From NCBI RefSeq assembly GCF_024362525.1, contig NZ_CP101458.1, positions 1,860,001 to 1,924,000 on the forward strand: DNA of 64,000 bases. Direction: 5' to 3'. This document shows, piece by piece, positions 44,247-53,546 of this stretch (positions within the stretch are counted from its first letter, which is position 1; each line of letters opens with the position of its first letter). This DNA is from Natrononativus amylolyticus (GTDB taxonomy: Archaea > Halobacteriota > Halobacteria > Halobacteriales > Natrialbaceae). A program made the translations under genes and the position numbers. The notes beneath the pieces were generated by a model. It had not been told where the DNA came from. It saw nothing but the letters and a program-made list of their open reading frames with translations, and made no database searches.

Positions 44247-44633
44247 CTACTCGAGCATCTCCTCGGTGATCGTGTTCGGCAGCAGTTCGCCGAGGCTGTA
44301 CTCGGTGACGCCGTCACCCTCGTCGCAGAGCACGCGGAGGTCGTCCTCGCAGAACTCTGCGAGCGTCTGGCGGCACATCCCGCAGGGGGTGACGCCGTCG
44401 CGGCGACCCGAACTCACCGCGATCCGGGAGAACTCGCGGTGGCCTTCCTTGACCGCCTCGGCGATCGCGACCTCCTCGGCGTGGAGGCTGTTGCTGTAGT
44501 TCGCGTTCTCTATGTTGCAGCCGACGAACACGTCGCCGTCGGCGGTCTCGAGGGCGGCGCCGACCCGGTACTCCGAGTAGGGGACGTGTGCCTGCGACTG
44601 GATCTCGCGGGCGGCCTCGATCAGCTCGTTCAT
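44247..44633 (-). CDS. cdd: Cytidine deaminase
   Basis: The product has 128 residues, tetrameric type. It converts cytidine or deoxycytidine to uridine. The zinc and proton-shuttle motifs are visible: HAEEVAIAEA and PCGMCRQ, with the substrate loop GCNIENANYSNS. It follows the transporter operon by 73 bases on the same strand and feeds uridine to the phosphorylase nearby. Confidence 0.96.
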   Translation of the reverse strand: MNELIEAAREIQSQAHVPYSEYRVGAALETADGDVFVGCNIENANYSNSLHAEEVAIAEAVKEGHREFSRIAVSSGRRDGVTPCGMCRQTLAEFCEDDLRVLCDEGDGVTEYSLGELLPNTITEEMLE

Positions 44634-44706
44634 GGGTGGCGTTTCTCGGAGTGACTGTAAGAAGACGTCGAAGCGGCGACTGCTGGGACGCCGGGACGGA
44701 GACCGG

Positions 44707-45783
44707 TCAGTCGTCGCCGGACTCGTAGGACTCCCCGGCAGCGTCGGGCAGCCGCGTCTTGCCGACGAACACCAGCACGACGATCACCGTCAGGTACGGG
44801 ATCGTCCGGATGAGTTCCGTCGGGACGGCGTAGCCGTAGGCCTGAAGCCGGATCTGCATGGCGTCGAGGCCGGCGAAGAGGAACGAGCCGCCGAGAGCGC
44901 CGATGGGGTGGTAGTTGGCGAACAGGTAGGTCGCGATGGCGATGAACCCGCGGCCCTGCATATCGGTCTCGCCGCCGCCGGCGAAGACGCCGAGCTGGCC
45001 GAGTGCGAATCCGGCGCCGCCGAGGCCCGCGAAGACGCCCGAGAGAAGAACCGCCGCGTAGCGGACCCTTCGAACGTCGATGCCGGCGGTGTCGAGCGCC
45101 TTTGGGTTCTCTCCGCTGGCCTCGATCCAGCGTCCGAACGCGGTCTGGGTGAGGACGTACCACCCCACAGCGACCGCCGCCAGCATGATGTACACCTCCG
45201 GACTCGTGTCGAACAGCAGGTAACCGAGCAACGGAATCTCGGAGAGCCCGGGGACGGTGATCCTGCTGAACGTCCCGACCTGGGCGGTGTTCGGGCTGTC
45301 GAAGACGATTCGCGAGGCGAACGGCGCGAGTCCGAGGGCGATCAGCCACACCGCCAGGCCGGCGATGATCTGATCGGCTTTGAACTCGATACAGACGACC
45401 GCGAACAGCAGGGCGAACAGCGTGCTCGCGAGCACGCCGACGAAGAAGCCCCACCAGTGGTTCGAGACGAGGTAGGTCGACTCGCCCGAGCCGAGCCAGT
45501 AGGTGACGATGATCGCGCTGAACGCCGAGACGATCAACAGCCCCTCGAGTCCGATGTTGATGACGCCGCTCTTCTCGGCGAAGATGCCGCCGATGGCGGC
45601 CAGCGCGATCGGGACGGCGAGGCGCAACATCGCGGTGTGGGTGCTCGGGCTGGCCGCAACCGAGAGGAGCACGCCCGGCCACGACTCGGGGAAGGCGAGG
45701 CCGACGCCGATCCACAGGGCGACGGCCGCAGCCAGAACGGCGGCGATCGCGCGCCGCGGGATCGAACGAACGCTCTCAATCAT
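44707..45783 (-). CDS. Nucleoside ABC transporter permease (second subunit)
   Basis: The product has 358 residues with about eight to ten membrane helices of the branched-chain/BMP-type permease family. Segments GIFAEKSGVINIGLEGLL and SGVFAGLGGAGFALG are typical. The first ATG after an upstream in-frame GTG was chosen; either start overlaps the preceding permease. It is the last transporter gene, before cdd. Imports nucleosides with the co-encoded ATPase and lipoprotein. Confidence 0.88.
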   Translation of the reverse strand: MIESVRSIPRRAIAAVLAAAVALWIGVGLAFPESWPGVLLSVAASPSTHTAMLRLAVPIALAAIGGIFAEKSGVINIGLEGLLIVSAFSAIIVTYWLGSGESTYLVSNHWWGFFVGVLASTLFALLFAVVCIEFKADQIIAGLAVWLIALGLAPFASRIVFDSPNTAQVGTFSRITVPGLSEIPLLGYLLFDTSPEVYIMLAAVAVGWYVLTQTAFGRWIEASGENPKALDTAGIDVRRVRYAAVLLSGVFAGLGGAGFALGQLGVFAGGGETDMQGRGFIAIATYLFANYHPIGALGGSFLFAGLDAMQIRLQAYGYAVPTELIRTIPYLTVIVVLVFVGKTRLPDAAGESYESGDD

Positions 45784-47014
45784 CGCCGTCACCTCCGCCC
45801 CCGTCGGCTCGAACCGGTCGCCTCGCCCCGACGTCCAGATACCGGCGGCCGATCATCCGGAAGAACTCCGGCATCGCCACGAAGAGGATGATGAGCCCCG
45901 AGAGGATGCCGACGAGTTCGGGCGGAACGTCCGTCGCGGTATTGATCGACCGCGAGCCGCTCTGGAGCACGCCGAAGAGGAGCGCGGCGGCGCCGACGCC
46001 GAGGGGGTTGTTCCCCGCCAGGATCGAGACGGCGATGCCGTCGAACCCAAGCGGGGGCACGTTCTCGAGCCAGCGACCGTGTTGCATTAGCACCCAGAAG
46101 GCGCCCGCGATGCCGCCGAGAGCGCCCGAGAGCGTCATGCTCGCGACGGTCATGCGCTTCTCGTCGACCCCGCCGTAGGCCGCGGCCTCCGGCTGGACGC
46201 CGCTCGTCCGGAGCTCGTAGCCGAAGGAGGTCCGGGCGAGCAGCCACGCGATACCAACCGCGAGCGCGAGCGCGAACCCGAGTGCGAGCAGCGAGAAGTT
46301 CATCCGGGGGCTGAACCCGACCAGCGGAAGGTTGGGAATCTCCGCGTACTCCGGAATCGGCTCCGTCTGGGGATTGCTACTGTCTGGGTCCTGGAATCGC
46401 CAGGAGAGAAGCGTCGAGGTGACGCCGATCGCGACGAAGTTGAGCATGATCGTCGTGATCACCTCGTTCGCGTCGGCGTACGCCTTGAGCGCCCCCGGGA
46501 TCGCTCCGTAGAGGCCGCCTCCCACGGCGCCGGCGAGGACGCCGAGCGGGACGAGAACGAGCGTGCCGACGATCCCGCCGGGAACGACCGCGGCGGCGTA
46601 GAGGACCGTGACGGCGGTCACGAGCCCGCCGACGATGAGCTGCCCCTGGGTTCCGATGTTGAACAGCCCCGCACGGAACGCGACCGCCACGGAGAGGCCC
46701 GCGAAGATCAACAGCGTCGTCTGCTGGAGCGTCGTCGCGAGGCTGAAGTTCACCGGGCTCCAGCCGCCCTCGAGCGGGTGGCCGAGCGCGCCGAGGAACA
46801 GCTCGTAGTACACCTGCATCGGGTTGTAACAGAACGTGACGCCGGCGAGATCGAGCCCGACGCGACAGCTCGCGAAGCCGCCCGACACGAACACGAGCAC
46901 GCCGCCGACGAGGATCGCGGCGAACAGCGCGGCGAAGCTGATCGCGACGCGCTCGAGCACCGACGCGTGGACGAGTCGTTCGAGCAGGCGCTCGAGTTCC
47001 TGTCGGCGCGTCAT
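45776..47014 (-). CDS. Nucleoside ABC transporter permease (first subunit)
   Basis: The product has 412 residues with about nine or ten membrane helices. GLFNIGTQGQLIVGGL and ANEVITTIMLNFVAIGVTSTLL and the SGALGGIAGAFWVL segment match the BMP-family nucleoside permease group. It is translated in overlap with both the ATPase gene before it and the second permease after it. The acidic Gly-rich tail GGGGDGDD is haloarchaeal in style. Confidence 0.9.
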   Translation of the reverse strand: MTRRQELERLLERLVHASVLERVAISFAALFAAILVGGVLVFVSGGFASCRVGLDLAGVTFCYNPMQVYYELFLGALGHPLEGGWSPVNFSLATTLQQTTLLIFAGLSVAVAFRAGLFNIGTQGQLIVGGLVTAVTVLYAAAVVPGGIVGTLVLVPLGVLAGAVGGGLYGAIPGALKAYADANEVITTIMLNFVAIGVTSTLLSWRFQDPDSSNPQTEPIPEYAEIPNLPLVGFSPRMNFSLLALGFALALAVGIAWLLARTSFGYELRTSGVQPEAAAYGGVDEKRMTVASMTLSGALGGIAGAFWVLMQHGRWLENVPPLGFDGIAVSILAGNNPLGVGAAALLFGVLQSGSRSINTATDVPPELVGILSGLIILFVAMPEFFRMIGRRYLDVGARRPVRADGGGGDGDD

Positions 47015-48630
47015 CGGTCGTCACCCCTGAACGCGTCCTCGGTCGCCACCGCCTCCGGGTCGGCGGTCTCCGGCCGTTCGCCCGCCATCAGAAGCCCGAG
47101 TTCCTCCTCGGTGACGTCGCCGGGATCGGTGACGTCGACGAACTCGCCCTCGTGGATGACCGCGAGCCGGTCGGAGAGCCCCTGTACCTCGTCGAGGTTC
47201 GACGAGACCAGCAAGATCGCCGTCCCGTCCCGGCGGAGTTCGAGCAGGCGGTCGTGGATGAACTCCGTCGAGCCGATGTCGACGCCGCGGGTCGGGTGGG
47301 TCGCGACCACGAGGTCGGGGTCGCGCTCGAACTCGCGGCCGACGATGAACTTCTGCTGATTGCCGCCGGATAACGAGCGCGCGTCGGCGTCGGCGTTCGG
47401 CGGGCGCACGTCGTAGGTGTCGATGATGTCCTCGGTTCGCTCGCGCACGCGCTTCCAGTCGATGCGTCCGCCCTCGGCGTACGTCGGGGAGCGTTGGCTC
47501 CCGAGCACGCCGTTTTCGACCAGATCGAACGGCATGACGAGGCCGCGCTCGTGGCGGTCCTCGGGGATGTAGGACATTCCGGCGGCGATCCGGCGGCGGC
47601 GGGACCACTCGGTGATCTCCCGCCCGGCGAAGTCGATCCGCCCCGCGTCGGGGACCCGGAGTCCGGTGATCGCCTCGATCAGCGGCCCCTGGCCGTTGCC
47701 GTCGACGCCTGCGATACCGAAGATCTCGCCGGCGCGCACCTCGAGGTCGATCCCGGAAACGACGTCGACGCCGCGGTCGTCCTCGACGCGCAGCCCCGTC
47801 GTTTCGAGAACGGGCTCGCCGACGTCGGGGGGCTCGCTGTCGACCTCGAGGAGTACCTCGCGGCCGACCATCAGCTCCGCGAGTTCCTCGCGGCTCGTCT
47901 CGGCGGGGGCGACGGTTCCGACGGACTCGCCGTCCCGGAGGACGGTGATCCCGTCGGCGGCGTACATCGCTTCGCCCAGTTTGTGCGTGATGAAAATGAT
48001 CGTCTTCCCCTGGTCGGTGAGTTCCTCGAGGACGTCGTAGAGTCCCTCGACTTCCTGGGGGGTGAGCACCGCCGTCGGCTCGTCGAGGATCAACACGTCG
48101 GCGCCGCGATAGAGCGCCTTGAGGATCTCGACGCGCTGCTGGACGCCTACGCTGAGTTCGTCGACCGTCGCGTCGGGGTCGACGGAGAAGCCGTACCGAT
48201 CGCAGAGGTCGCGTATCTCGCGGTCGATCCGGTCGCGGTCGACCGCCAGCCCGCCCCACTTCCGGGGCTCGTTGCCGAGCGCGATGTTCTCGGCGACGGT
48301 CATCGTATCGACCAGCATGAAGTGCTGGTGGATCATACCGACGCCGGCGTCGATCGCGTCTCGGGGCGTCGCGAACGACCGCTCCGTGCCGTCGAGAACG
48401 ACCCGCCCCTCGTTCGGCTCGTAGAGCCCGTAGAGGACGTTCATCAGCGTCGTCTTCCCGGCGCCGTTCTCGCCGAGGAGTGCGTGGACGGTGCCACGCT
48501 CGACGCGAAGGTCGACGTCGTCGTTGGCGACAACGCCCGGAAACCGCTTGGTGATGCCCTCGAGGTGAACCGCGAGCGGATCTCCCCCCGCTGCCGTTCC
48601 GCGCGTCGCTGCCGTGCCCGGATCGCTCAT
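47011..48630 (-). CDS. Nucleoside ABC transporter double ATP-binding protein
   Basis: The product has 539 residues with two ABC domains. The first has a full Walker A (GENGAGKTTLMNVLYG), signature LSVGVQQRVEILKAL and Walker B DVLILDEPTAVL. The second has a degenerate Walker A (GVDGNGQGPLIEAI) and LSGGNQQKFIVGREFE. This double-domain form is typical of sugar and nucleoside importers such as the BmpDEFG/NupNOPQ type. It starts four bases after the binding-protein gene. Confidence 0.92.
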   Translation of the reverse strand: MSDPGTAATRGTAAGGDPLAVHLEGITKRFPGVVANDDVDLRVERGTVHALLGENGAGKTTLMNVLYGLYEPNEGRVVLDGTERSFATPRDAIDAGVGMIHQHFMLVDTMTVAENIALGNEPRKWGGLAVDRDRIDREIRDLCDRYGFSVDPDATVDELSVGVQQRVEILKALYRGADVLILDEPTAVLTPQEVEGLYDVLEELTDQGKTIIFITHKLGEAMYAADGITVLRDGESVGTVAPAETSREELAELMVGREVLLEVDSEPPDVGEPVLETTGLRVEDDRGVDVVSGIDLEVRAGEIFGIAGVDGNGQGPLIEAITGLRVPDAGRIDFAGREITEWSRRRRIAAGMSYIPEDRHERGLVMPFDLVENGVLGSQRSPTYAEGGRIDWKRVRERTEDIIDTYDVRPPNADADARSLSGGNQQKFIVGREFERDPDLVVATHPTRGVDIGSTEFIHDRLLELRRDGTAILLVSSNLDEVQGLSDRLAVIHEGEFVDVTDPGDVTEEELGLLMAGERPETADPEAVATEDAFRGDDR

Positions 48631-48634
48631 ACCA

Positions 48635-49702
48635 CTATGGCTCTTCGGGGACGTCGATCTCGCCGTCGATGATCGCCTGTCTGGACTCCTCTATCTGGTC
48701 TTTGACGTCGTCGGGGATCTCGTCGCCGATCGACTCCCCGTAGACGGTCTGGACGCCGTCGTCCTCGAGGCCCAGTTCCTCGACCTCACCGCCGTCGAAC
48801 TCGTCGTTGACGACGGACTCGATCGCGGTGAACACCGCGGTGTCGACCTGCTTGACCATGCTCGCGAGGATCACGTCGGCGAAGCCCTCCTCGGTCTGGG
48901 ACTGGTCTGCGTCGACGCCGATGGCGAAGCGCCCCTCCGACTCGGCGGCCTGAAAGACGCCGACGCCGGTCGCGCCAGCGGCGTGGAAGACGATATCCGC
49001 CTCCTGGTCCTGGTACATCGAGAGCGCAGTTTCCTGGCCGCCCGCGGTGTCGTTGAAGTCGCCGACGTAGCTCGTGACGACGTCGGCGTCGCCGTCGGCG
49101 TGTTCGACGCCGGCCGCGAACCCGGCCTCGAACTTCTGGATCAACGGCGACTCGACGCCGCCGACGAAGCCCACCGTGCTCGCGTCGGTGTTCGTCTCGC
49201 TCTCGCCGGCTTCGAACTCCATGGTCGTCAGCAGCCCCGCGAGGTGACCGACCTGGAACGAGCCCTCGTGCTCGCCGAAGACGTAGCTGCGGACGTTCTC
49301 CTCCTCGAGGACGTCGTCGATGAGGATGAAGTTCTGGTCGGGGTACTCGGGGGCGTTCCCCGAGAGCGCGTCGAGCTGTGCGAAGCCGATGCAGCTGATC
49401 AGGTCGTACTCGCCGGACTCGGCGAAGTCACGCTGTGCGCCGTCGAACTCGCCTTCCGTGTCCGGCTCGGACTCGCTGAACGAGATGTCGTACTCCTCCT
49501 CGGCCTGCAGAACGCCCTCGCGGGCCATGTCGTTGAACGAGTTGTCGCCGAGTCCGCCCGTGGCATACACCATGCCGACGTTGACGCCGTCACCGTCACC
49601 GTCGCCCCCCTCTTCCTCGCCGAATCCGCCGACGCAGCCGGCCAGCGCCGCGAGTCCGGCCGCACCGGCACCGCTCAGAAACCGCCGTCTGTCACGTGCC
49701 AT
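48635..49702 (-). CDS. BMP-family nucleoside-binding lipoprotein
   Basis: The product has 355 residues. A Tat-like signal RDRRRFLSGAG with lipobox LAGC (Cys23) anchors it outside. The mature part is BMP-type: GMVYATGGLGDNSFNDMAREG, VGHLAGLLT, GFVGGVESPLIQKFEAGFAAGV. First gene of the transporter operon. CTTTAA near 49729 on the minus strand gives a TATA box about 28 bases before the ATG, so leaderless. BMP proteins of this type bind purine or pyrimidine nucleosides; the nearby cdd and udp fit. Confidence 0.92.
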   Translation of the reverse strand: MARDRRRFLSGAGAAGLAALAGCVGGFGEEEGGDGDGDGVNVGMVYATGGLGDNSFNDMAREGVLQAEEEYDISFSESEPDTEGEFDGAQRDFAESGEYDLISCIGFAQLDALSGNAPEYPDQNFILIDDVLEEENVRSYVFGEHEGSFQVGHLAGLLTTMEFEAGESETNTDASTVGFVGGVESPLIQKFEAGFAAGVEHADGDADVVTSYVGDFNDTAGGQETALSMYQDQEADIVFHAAGATGVGVFQAAESEGRFAIGVDADQSQTEEGFADVILASMVKQVDTAVFTAIESVVNDEFDGGEVEELGLEDDGVQTVYGESIGDEIPDDVKDQIEESRQAIIDGEIDVPEEP

Positions 49703-49851
49703 AGGTCGAATAGCGTGCGAGGGTCGGTTAAAGCATACGGATTCGTCGCCGAACTATGGACGAACGGTCACTATCTGCGACAGACATGTGAAGTAACGAA
49801 CCCTATCGGGTCGGAACATTCCAGCGATCGACTCGGAACGGAGACGGTACG

Positions 49852-51216
49852 TCAGCGCTGGTTCGCCACGGCGTCGTCGACGACCGACCTGGCATCGGCG
49901 ACCAGTTCGTCGACGTCCTCGCTTTCCGCGTACACCCGGACGTACGGCTCGGTCCCGCTGGGCCGGACGAGCAACCACGAGGCGTCGGGGAACTCGAGGC
50001 GCACCCCGTAGTCGGTGTCGACCGTCGCGTCCGGAAACGCCTCGGGGAGCGTCGTCTCGAGGCGTGCCATCGCCGGCGCCTTCGCCTCGTCCGGACAGTC
50101 GACGCTCACCTTCCGGTAGGGGCGTTCGGTCACCGGCTCCCGAAGGGCGTCGACGCCGCCGGCCTCGCCGACGAGCGCGCTCACGACGGCGGCGCTGGCG
50201 ACGCCGTCGATCCAGCCGCCGAACGCGGTGTGGATGTGCTTCCAGGGCTCGGCGGCGAAGACGACGGCTGTGTCGTCGGTCCCCCGATTACGCTCTCGAG
50301 CGATCCCCTCGTGGAGCGCGCCGAGGCGCACGCGCTCGACCCGCCCGCCCGCCTCGCGCACCCGCTCGTCGATTCGCGCGGAGGCGTTCGGCGTGGTGAC
50401 GACGACGGGGTCGGCGACGTCGGCCGTGCTGGTGTAGTGTTCGGCGACGACCGCGAGGACGGTGTCCTCGTGGACCACTTCGCCCTCGCCGTCGAGGACG
50501 ACCAGCCGATCGGCGTCGCCGTCGTGAGCGAGCCCGAGGTCGAACGACGACGTCTCGAGGAACGCCGAGAAGTCGGTCAGCGTCTCGGGGGTCGGCTTGC
50601 TCTCGCGGGCGGGGAAGTGGCCGTCGACGTTCGCGTTCAGCGCCACAACGTGCGCGCCGAGGCGTTCCAGGACGTGCGGGGTCGCGAGCGCGCCGACGCC
50701 GGTGCCACAGTCGACGGCGATCGAGAGCCCCTCGAGGGGCCGTTCGGCGTCGAACTCCGCGCGGGCGTAGTCGGCGACGGCCTCCCGGTAGCTGGGGAGG
50801 ACCTCGAGTCGCTCCGAGGAACCCCACTCGTCCCAGTCGGCGAGTTCGGGGGCCTCGACCAGCGCCTCGACGGCCTCCTCGGCGTCGCGGTCGTACTCGA
50901 CGCCGTCGACGAACAGTTTGATGCCGTTGTCCGCCGGCGGGTTGTGACTCGCGGTGAGCATCACGCCGCGTCGACCCTGCGAGGCGAACGCCAGCCCCGG
51001 CGTCGGCACCTGACCGACCCGGCGGACGTCCGCGCCGGCGCTCTCGAGACCCGACTCCATCGCCGCCGCGAGCGCCTGTCCCGTCTCTCTCCCGTCGCGC
51101 CCGACGACGAACGTTTCGCCCGGCTCGCCCGCGGCCTGGCCGACCGCGAGCGCGAGCGCCGGCGTCACCCGGTCTGCGACCGGCCCGCGGATTCCTGCCG
51201 TCCCGAACAGTGTCAT
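49852..51216 (-). CDS. Alpha-D-phosphohexomutase (phosphomannomutase/phosphoglucosamine mutase type)
   Basis: The product has 454 residues in four domains. Catalytic Ser90 is in MLTASHNPPADNGIK; the metal site is DGDADR (Asp232, 234 and 236); the sugar loop is FAAEPWKH and the phosphate loop RPSGTEPYVRVYAE near the C-terminus. It interconverts hexose 1- and 6-phosphates; the exact sugar (mannose, glucose, glucosamine) cannot be told from sequence alone. Likely feeds glycan or sugar nucleotide synthesis. Single gene. Confidence 0.9.
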   Translation of the reverse strand: MTLFGTAGIRGPVADRVTPALALAVGQAAGEPGETFVVGRDGRETGQALAAAMESGLESAGADVRRVGQVPTPGLAFASQGRRGVMLTASHNPPADNGIKLFVDGVEYDRDAEEAVEALVEAPELADWDEWGSSERLEVLPSYREAVADYARAEFDAERPLEGLSIAVDCGTGVGALATPHVLERLGAHVVALNANVDGHFPARESKPTPETLTDFSAFLETSSFDLGLAHDGDADRLVVLDGEGEVVHEDTVLAVVAEHYTSTADVADPVVVTTPNASARIDERVREAGGRVERVRLGALHEGIARERNRGTDDTAVVFAAEPWKHIHTAFGGWIDGVASAAVVSALVGEAGGVDALREPVTERPYRKVSVDCPDEAKAPAMARLETTLPEAFPDATVDTDYGVRLEFPDASWLLVRPSGTEPYVRVYAESEDVDELVADARSVVDDAVANQR

Positions 51217-51306
51217 AGGGAGAGGTTCCGCGAGGAGCTACTTATGAGCACTGTCCTCGACCCCGCTTCCGGGAGAGCCGTTCGAACTCCGGGAGCCGAA
51301 CCCGAC

Positions 51307-51942
51307 CTACGCGTCGGGCAACTCGTCGATCAACACGACGGCTTCGCCGTCGACGACCGTCTCGTCGGCGTCCTCGTCCCGAACCCGCGTCTCGAGGCGG
51401 TACTGGCCGTCCCCGAGGTCCTCGACGATCTCGACTCGCGCCGATACCCGGTCGCCGATCCGTACCGGTCCGCGGAACTCGAGGTCCTGGGAGAGGTAGA
51501 TCGTGAGCCCGGGCAGGCGCGCGAGTGCGGCGCTGATGAGCCCCGAGACGAGCGTCCCGTGGGCGATTCGCTCGCCGAATCGAGTCTCCGCGGCGAACGC
51601 CTCGTCCAGGTGGAGGCGGTTGGTGTCGCCGCTCACCCGCGCGAACGCGTGGACGTCGTCCTCCGAGAGCGTTTTCTCGAAGGTAACCGCATCGCCGACG
51701 CCGAGCTCCGCGCGATCGTCGACCGTTCGCTCGAACGTCCAGTCGAGGGCGGAGTACTCGAGGGAGGGGACGGCCGGTTCGACGCACCGGTTTTCGGTTT
51801 CTGCGGGTCCGTCGGTCTGCGGGAACATCGCGGAGACGGCCGCACGGTTCGCCGCGGCGGCGCTCTTGACGAACTGGCCGGTGACAGACGTCCAGGCGGC
51901 GGCCAGTTCGGCGACGTTCGTCTCCGCGCGCTGTCGTGTCAT
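51307..51942 (-). CDS. MaoC/PhaJ-like enoyl-CoA hydratase
   Basis: The product has 211 residues. Residues 1-70 are an alpha-helical extension. Residues 80-205 form a hot-dog fold with the hydratase motif SGDTNRLHLDEAFAAETRFGERIAHGTLVSGL, holding Asp and His. It is similar to (R)-specific enoyl-CoA hydratases that feed 3-hydroxyacyl-CoA to PHA synthase. It is divergent from phaR, so it likely belongs to the PHA module. Confidence 0.87.
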   Translation of the reverse strand: MTRQRAETNVAELAAAWTSVTGQFVKSAAAANRAAVSAMFPQTDGPAETENRCVEPAVPSLEYSALDWTFERTVDDRAELGVGDAVTFEKTLSEDDVHAFARVSGDTNRLHLDEAFAAETRFGERIAHGTLVSGLISAALARLPGLTIYLSQDLEFRGPVRIGDRVSARVEIVEDLGDGQYRLETRVRDEDADETVVDGEAVVLIDELPDA

Positions 51943-52111
51943 GTGCCACCACAGATGCGCCTCGCAGATATGACTCCTTTGGCTGCGCCGGACCGCGTTC
52001 GGTGCGGCCTGCAGGGTTTGGCCCCGACAGCGGAGCCACGGCGGCGCTCGCTCCCTACCGAGGAATCCTACGACATCTTGAGTATCCCGTTACCATTTAA
52101 TGCCAAAGGAT

Positions 52112-52136
52112 GGTTTCTAGTGGAAACCTTTATCTG
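52112..52136 (+). promoter_or_regulatory. phaR promoter with palindromic operator
   Basis: GGTTTC-TAGTG-GAAACC (52112-52128) is a perfect 6-base inverted repeat. Directly after it is CTTTATC, a TATA box whose spacing puts transcription start at the phaR ATG, so the transcript should be leaderless. The palindrome overlaps the BRE position. A repressor there would block TFB and TBP. The natural candidate is PhaR itself, an AbrB-type protein. Confidence 0.6.
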
Positions 52137-52159
52137 TGCGGCAGCCGACGATACTGCTG

Positions 52160-52480
52160 ATGACGGACGACTCCGGTCACCCGCCCTGGTTTACGCCCGG
52201 GATGTTCACGAAGCAGATGCAGGAGGCAGGCGAACAGGTTGCCGACTCCCAGCAGGAACTGCTCTCGCAGATGATGCAAGCGGGGATGGCGAACCCGTTC
52301 GAGGGATCGTCGGGGTTCGACCCGATGAACCTCGGGACGGCGACGTTCAAAGCCCGCGTCCAGAGCGGCGGCCGGATCAGCATTCCCGAACCCGAGCGGG
52401 ACGCCCTCGACATCGAGGAGGGTGACATCGTCCAGACGATCGTCGTTCCCGTCAAACGAACCAGAGAGGACTCACAATGA
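52160..52480 (+). CDS. phaR: PHA cluster AbrB-type regulator PhaR
   Basis: The product has 106 residues. Residues 60-106 are an AbrB/SpoVT DNA-binding fold (FKARVQSGGRISIPEPERDALDIEEGD). The N-terminal 60 residues have amphipathic helices (MFTKQMQEAGEQVADSQQELLSQMMQAG) that could bind the PHA granule or form a coil. By analogy to haloarchaeal PhaR it represses phaRP and is released when granules form. It overlaps phaP by four bases. Leaderless start decided by the TATA spacing. Confidence 0.88.
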   Translation: MTDDSGHPPWFTPGMFTKQMQEAGEQVADSQQELLSQMMQAGMANPFEGSSGFDPMNLGTATFKARVQSGGRISIPEPERDALDIEEGDIVQTIVVPVKRTREDSQ

Positions 52481-52962
52481 CACAGAACCCATTCACCCCC
52501 GTCTTCGAGGCCCAGCGCACCGCACTCGAGCAGAGTCGCACCCTAACCCACGACGCCGTGGCGGCCCAGCAGGCCACGTTCGGCGCGATCGCTGACGCTA
52601 TGTCAGCTTCGGACTCCCTCGTCGAACAGAACGCCGAACTCACTAAAGGCGCCGCCCACGCCTACATCGACGCCCTCGAGGCGACCATCCCCGAGGAATC
52701 GGTCGACTTCGACGACCTGCGCGAACTCGTCGACGAGCAGTTCGACGCCGCGACCGACGCACAGCGCGAGAGCCTCGAGTCACTGGTCGAGGCCGTCGAA
52801 GAGTCCGAAGAAGCCTACGAGCAGTTCGCCGGCCGTTACACGGAGGCCGTCGACACCTCGTTCGACTCGTTCCTCGAGGCTCACGAGCAGGCCGAAGCCA
52901 ACGTCGAGAGCGTCGTCGAGAACGTCGAGGACGCCGCCGAGGAGTTCGACACCGCCGCGTAG
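52477..52962 (+). CDS. phaP: PHA granule phasin PhaP
   Basis: The product has 161 residues, all-helical and very acidic. Segments EAQRTALEQSRTLTHDAVAAQQATFGAIA and AQRESLESLVEAVEESEEAYEQFAGRYTEAV look like phasin heptad helices. It is a structural coat protein of PHA granules. It overlaps phaR and lies 38 bases before phaE, so the genes are one operon. Assignment rests on context plus helix pattern. Confidence 0.88.
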   Translation: MTQNPFTPVFEAQRTALEQSRTLTHDAVAAQQATFGAIADAMSASDSLVEQNAELTKGAAHAYIDALEATIPEESVDFDDLRELVDEQFDAATDAQRESLESLVEAVEESEEAYEQFAGRYTEAVDTSFDSFLEAHEQAEANVESVVENVEDAAEEFDTAA

Positions 52963-53000
52963 AGAGTATCCTTTTGCCGTCACCGATTCAACAGCGACAC

Positions 53001-53546
53001 ATGACAGATTCAGGAGCAAACCCGAACGACTGGAACGCGTTCGTCGAACAGTGGAACGAGCAGTTCATGAGTGCAGTCGAACAGAACATGGAGGCGCAGG
53101 TCCAGTTCGTCGAGAGCTGGGCCGATGCGGTCGGCGAAGCCACCGAAGAAAACGAGCTCTCGGAAGGCGTCCAGGGCTACGCCCGCGCGTACGAAACCTG
53201 GATGGACGCCTCCGAACAGATGGCCGACCGGATGACCGACGCTCTCGAGGGCGAGGACGTCGACGCCGAGGAGTTCCGCGACATCTGGCTCAATACCGCC
53301 AACGACGCGTTCAAGGACGTGATGTCGACGACCGCGTTCGCCCGCATGACGGGCGAAACCGTCGGCGACGTCCTCGAAGCCCAGCAGCAGGCCGACGAGG
53401 CCGCCGAGAGTACCCTGCGAACGCTCGGCTTCGCCACCGAAAGTGACGTCGTCGAAGTCGGTGACAGACTGGTCGAACTCGAGCGCCGTCAACACGACGT
53501 CGAGCGCAAACTCGACCGCGTGCTCGATCACCTCGAGGACGAATGA
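53001..53546 (+). CDS. phaE: PHA synthase subunit PhaE
   Basis: The product has 181 residues, helical. [31 protein letters not shown] at the C-terminus is a coiled coil typical of haloarchaeal PhaE. PhaE is the partner subunit of class III PHA synthase and is needed for its activity. It overlaps phaC by four bases, consistent with a 1:1 complex. The middle Trp-rich segment [13 protein letters not shown] may contact PhaC. Confidence 0.9.
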   Translation: MTDSGANPNDWNAFVEQWNEQFMSAVEQNMEAQVQFVESWADAVGEATEENELSEGVQGYARAYETWMDASEQMADRMTDALEGEDVDAEEFRDIWLNTANDAFKDVMSTTAFARMTGETVGDVLEAQQQADEAAESTLRTLGFATESDVVEVGDRLVELERRQHDVERKLDRVLDHLEDE

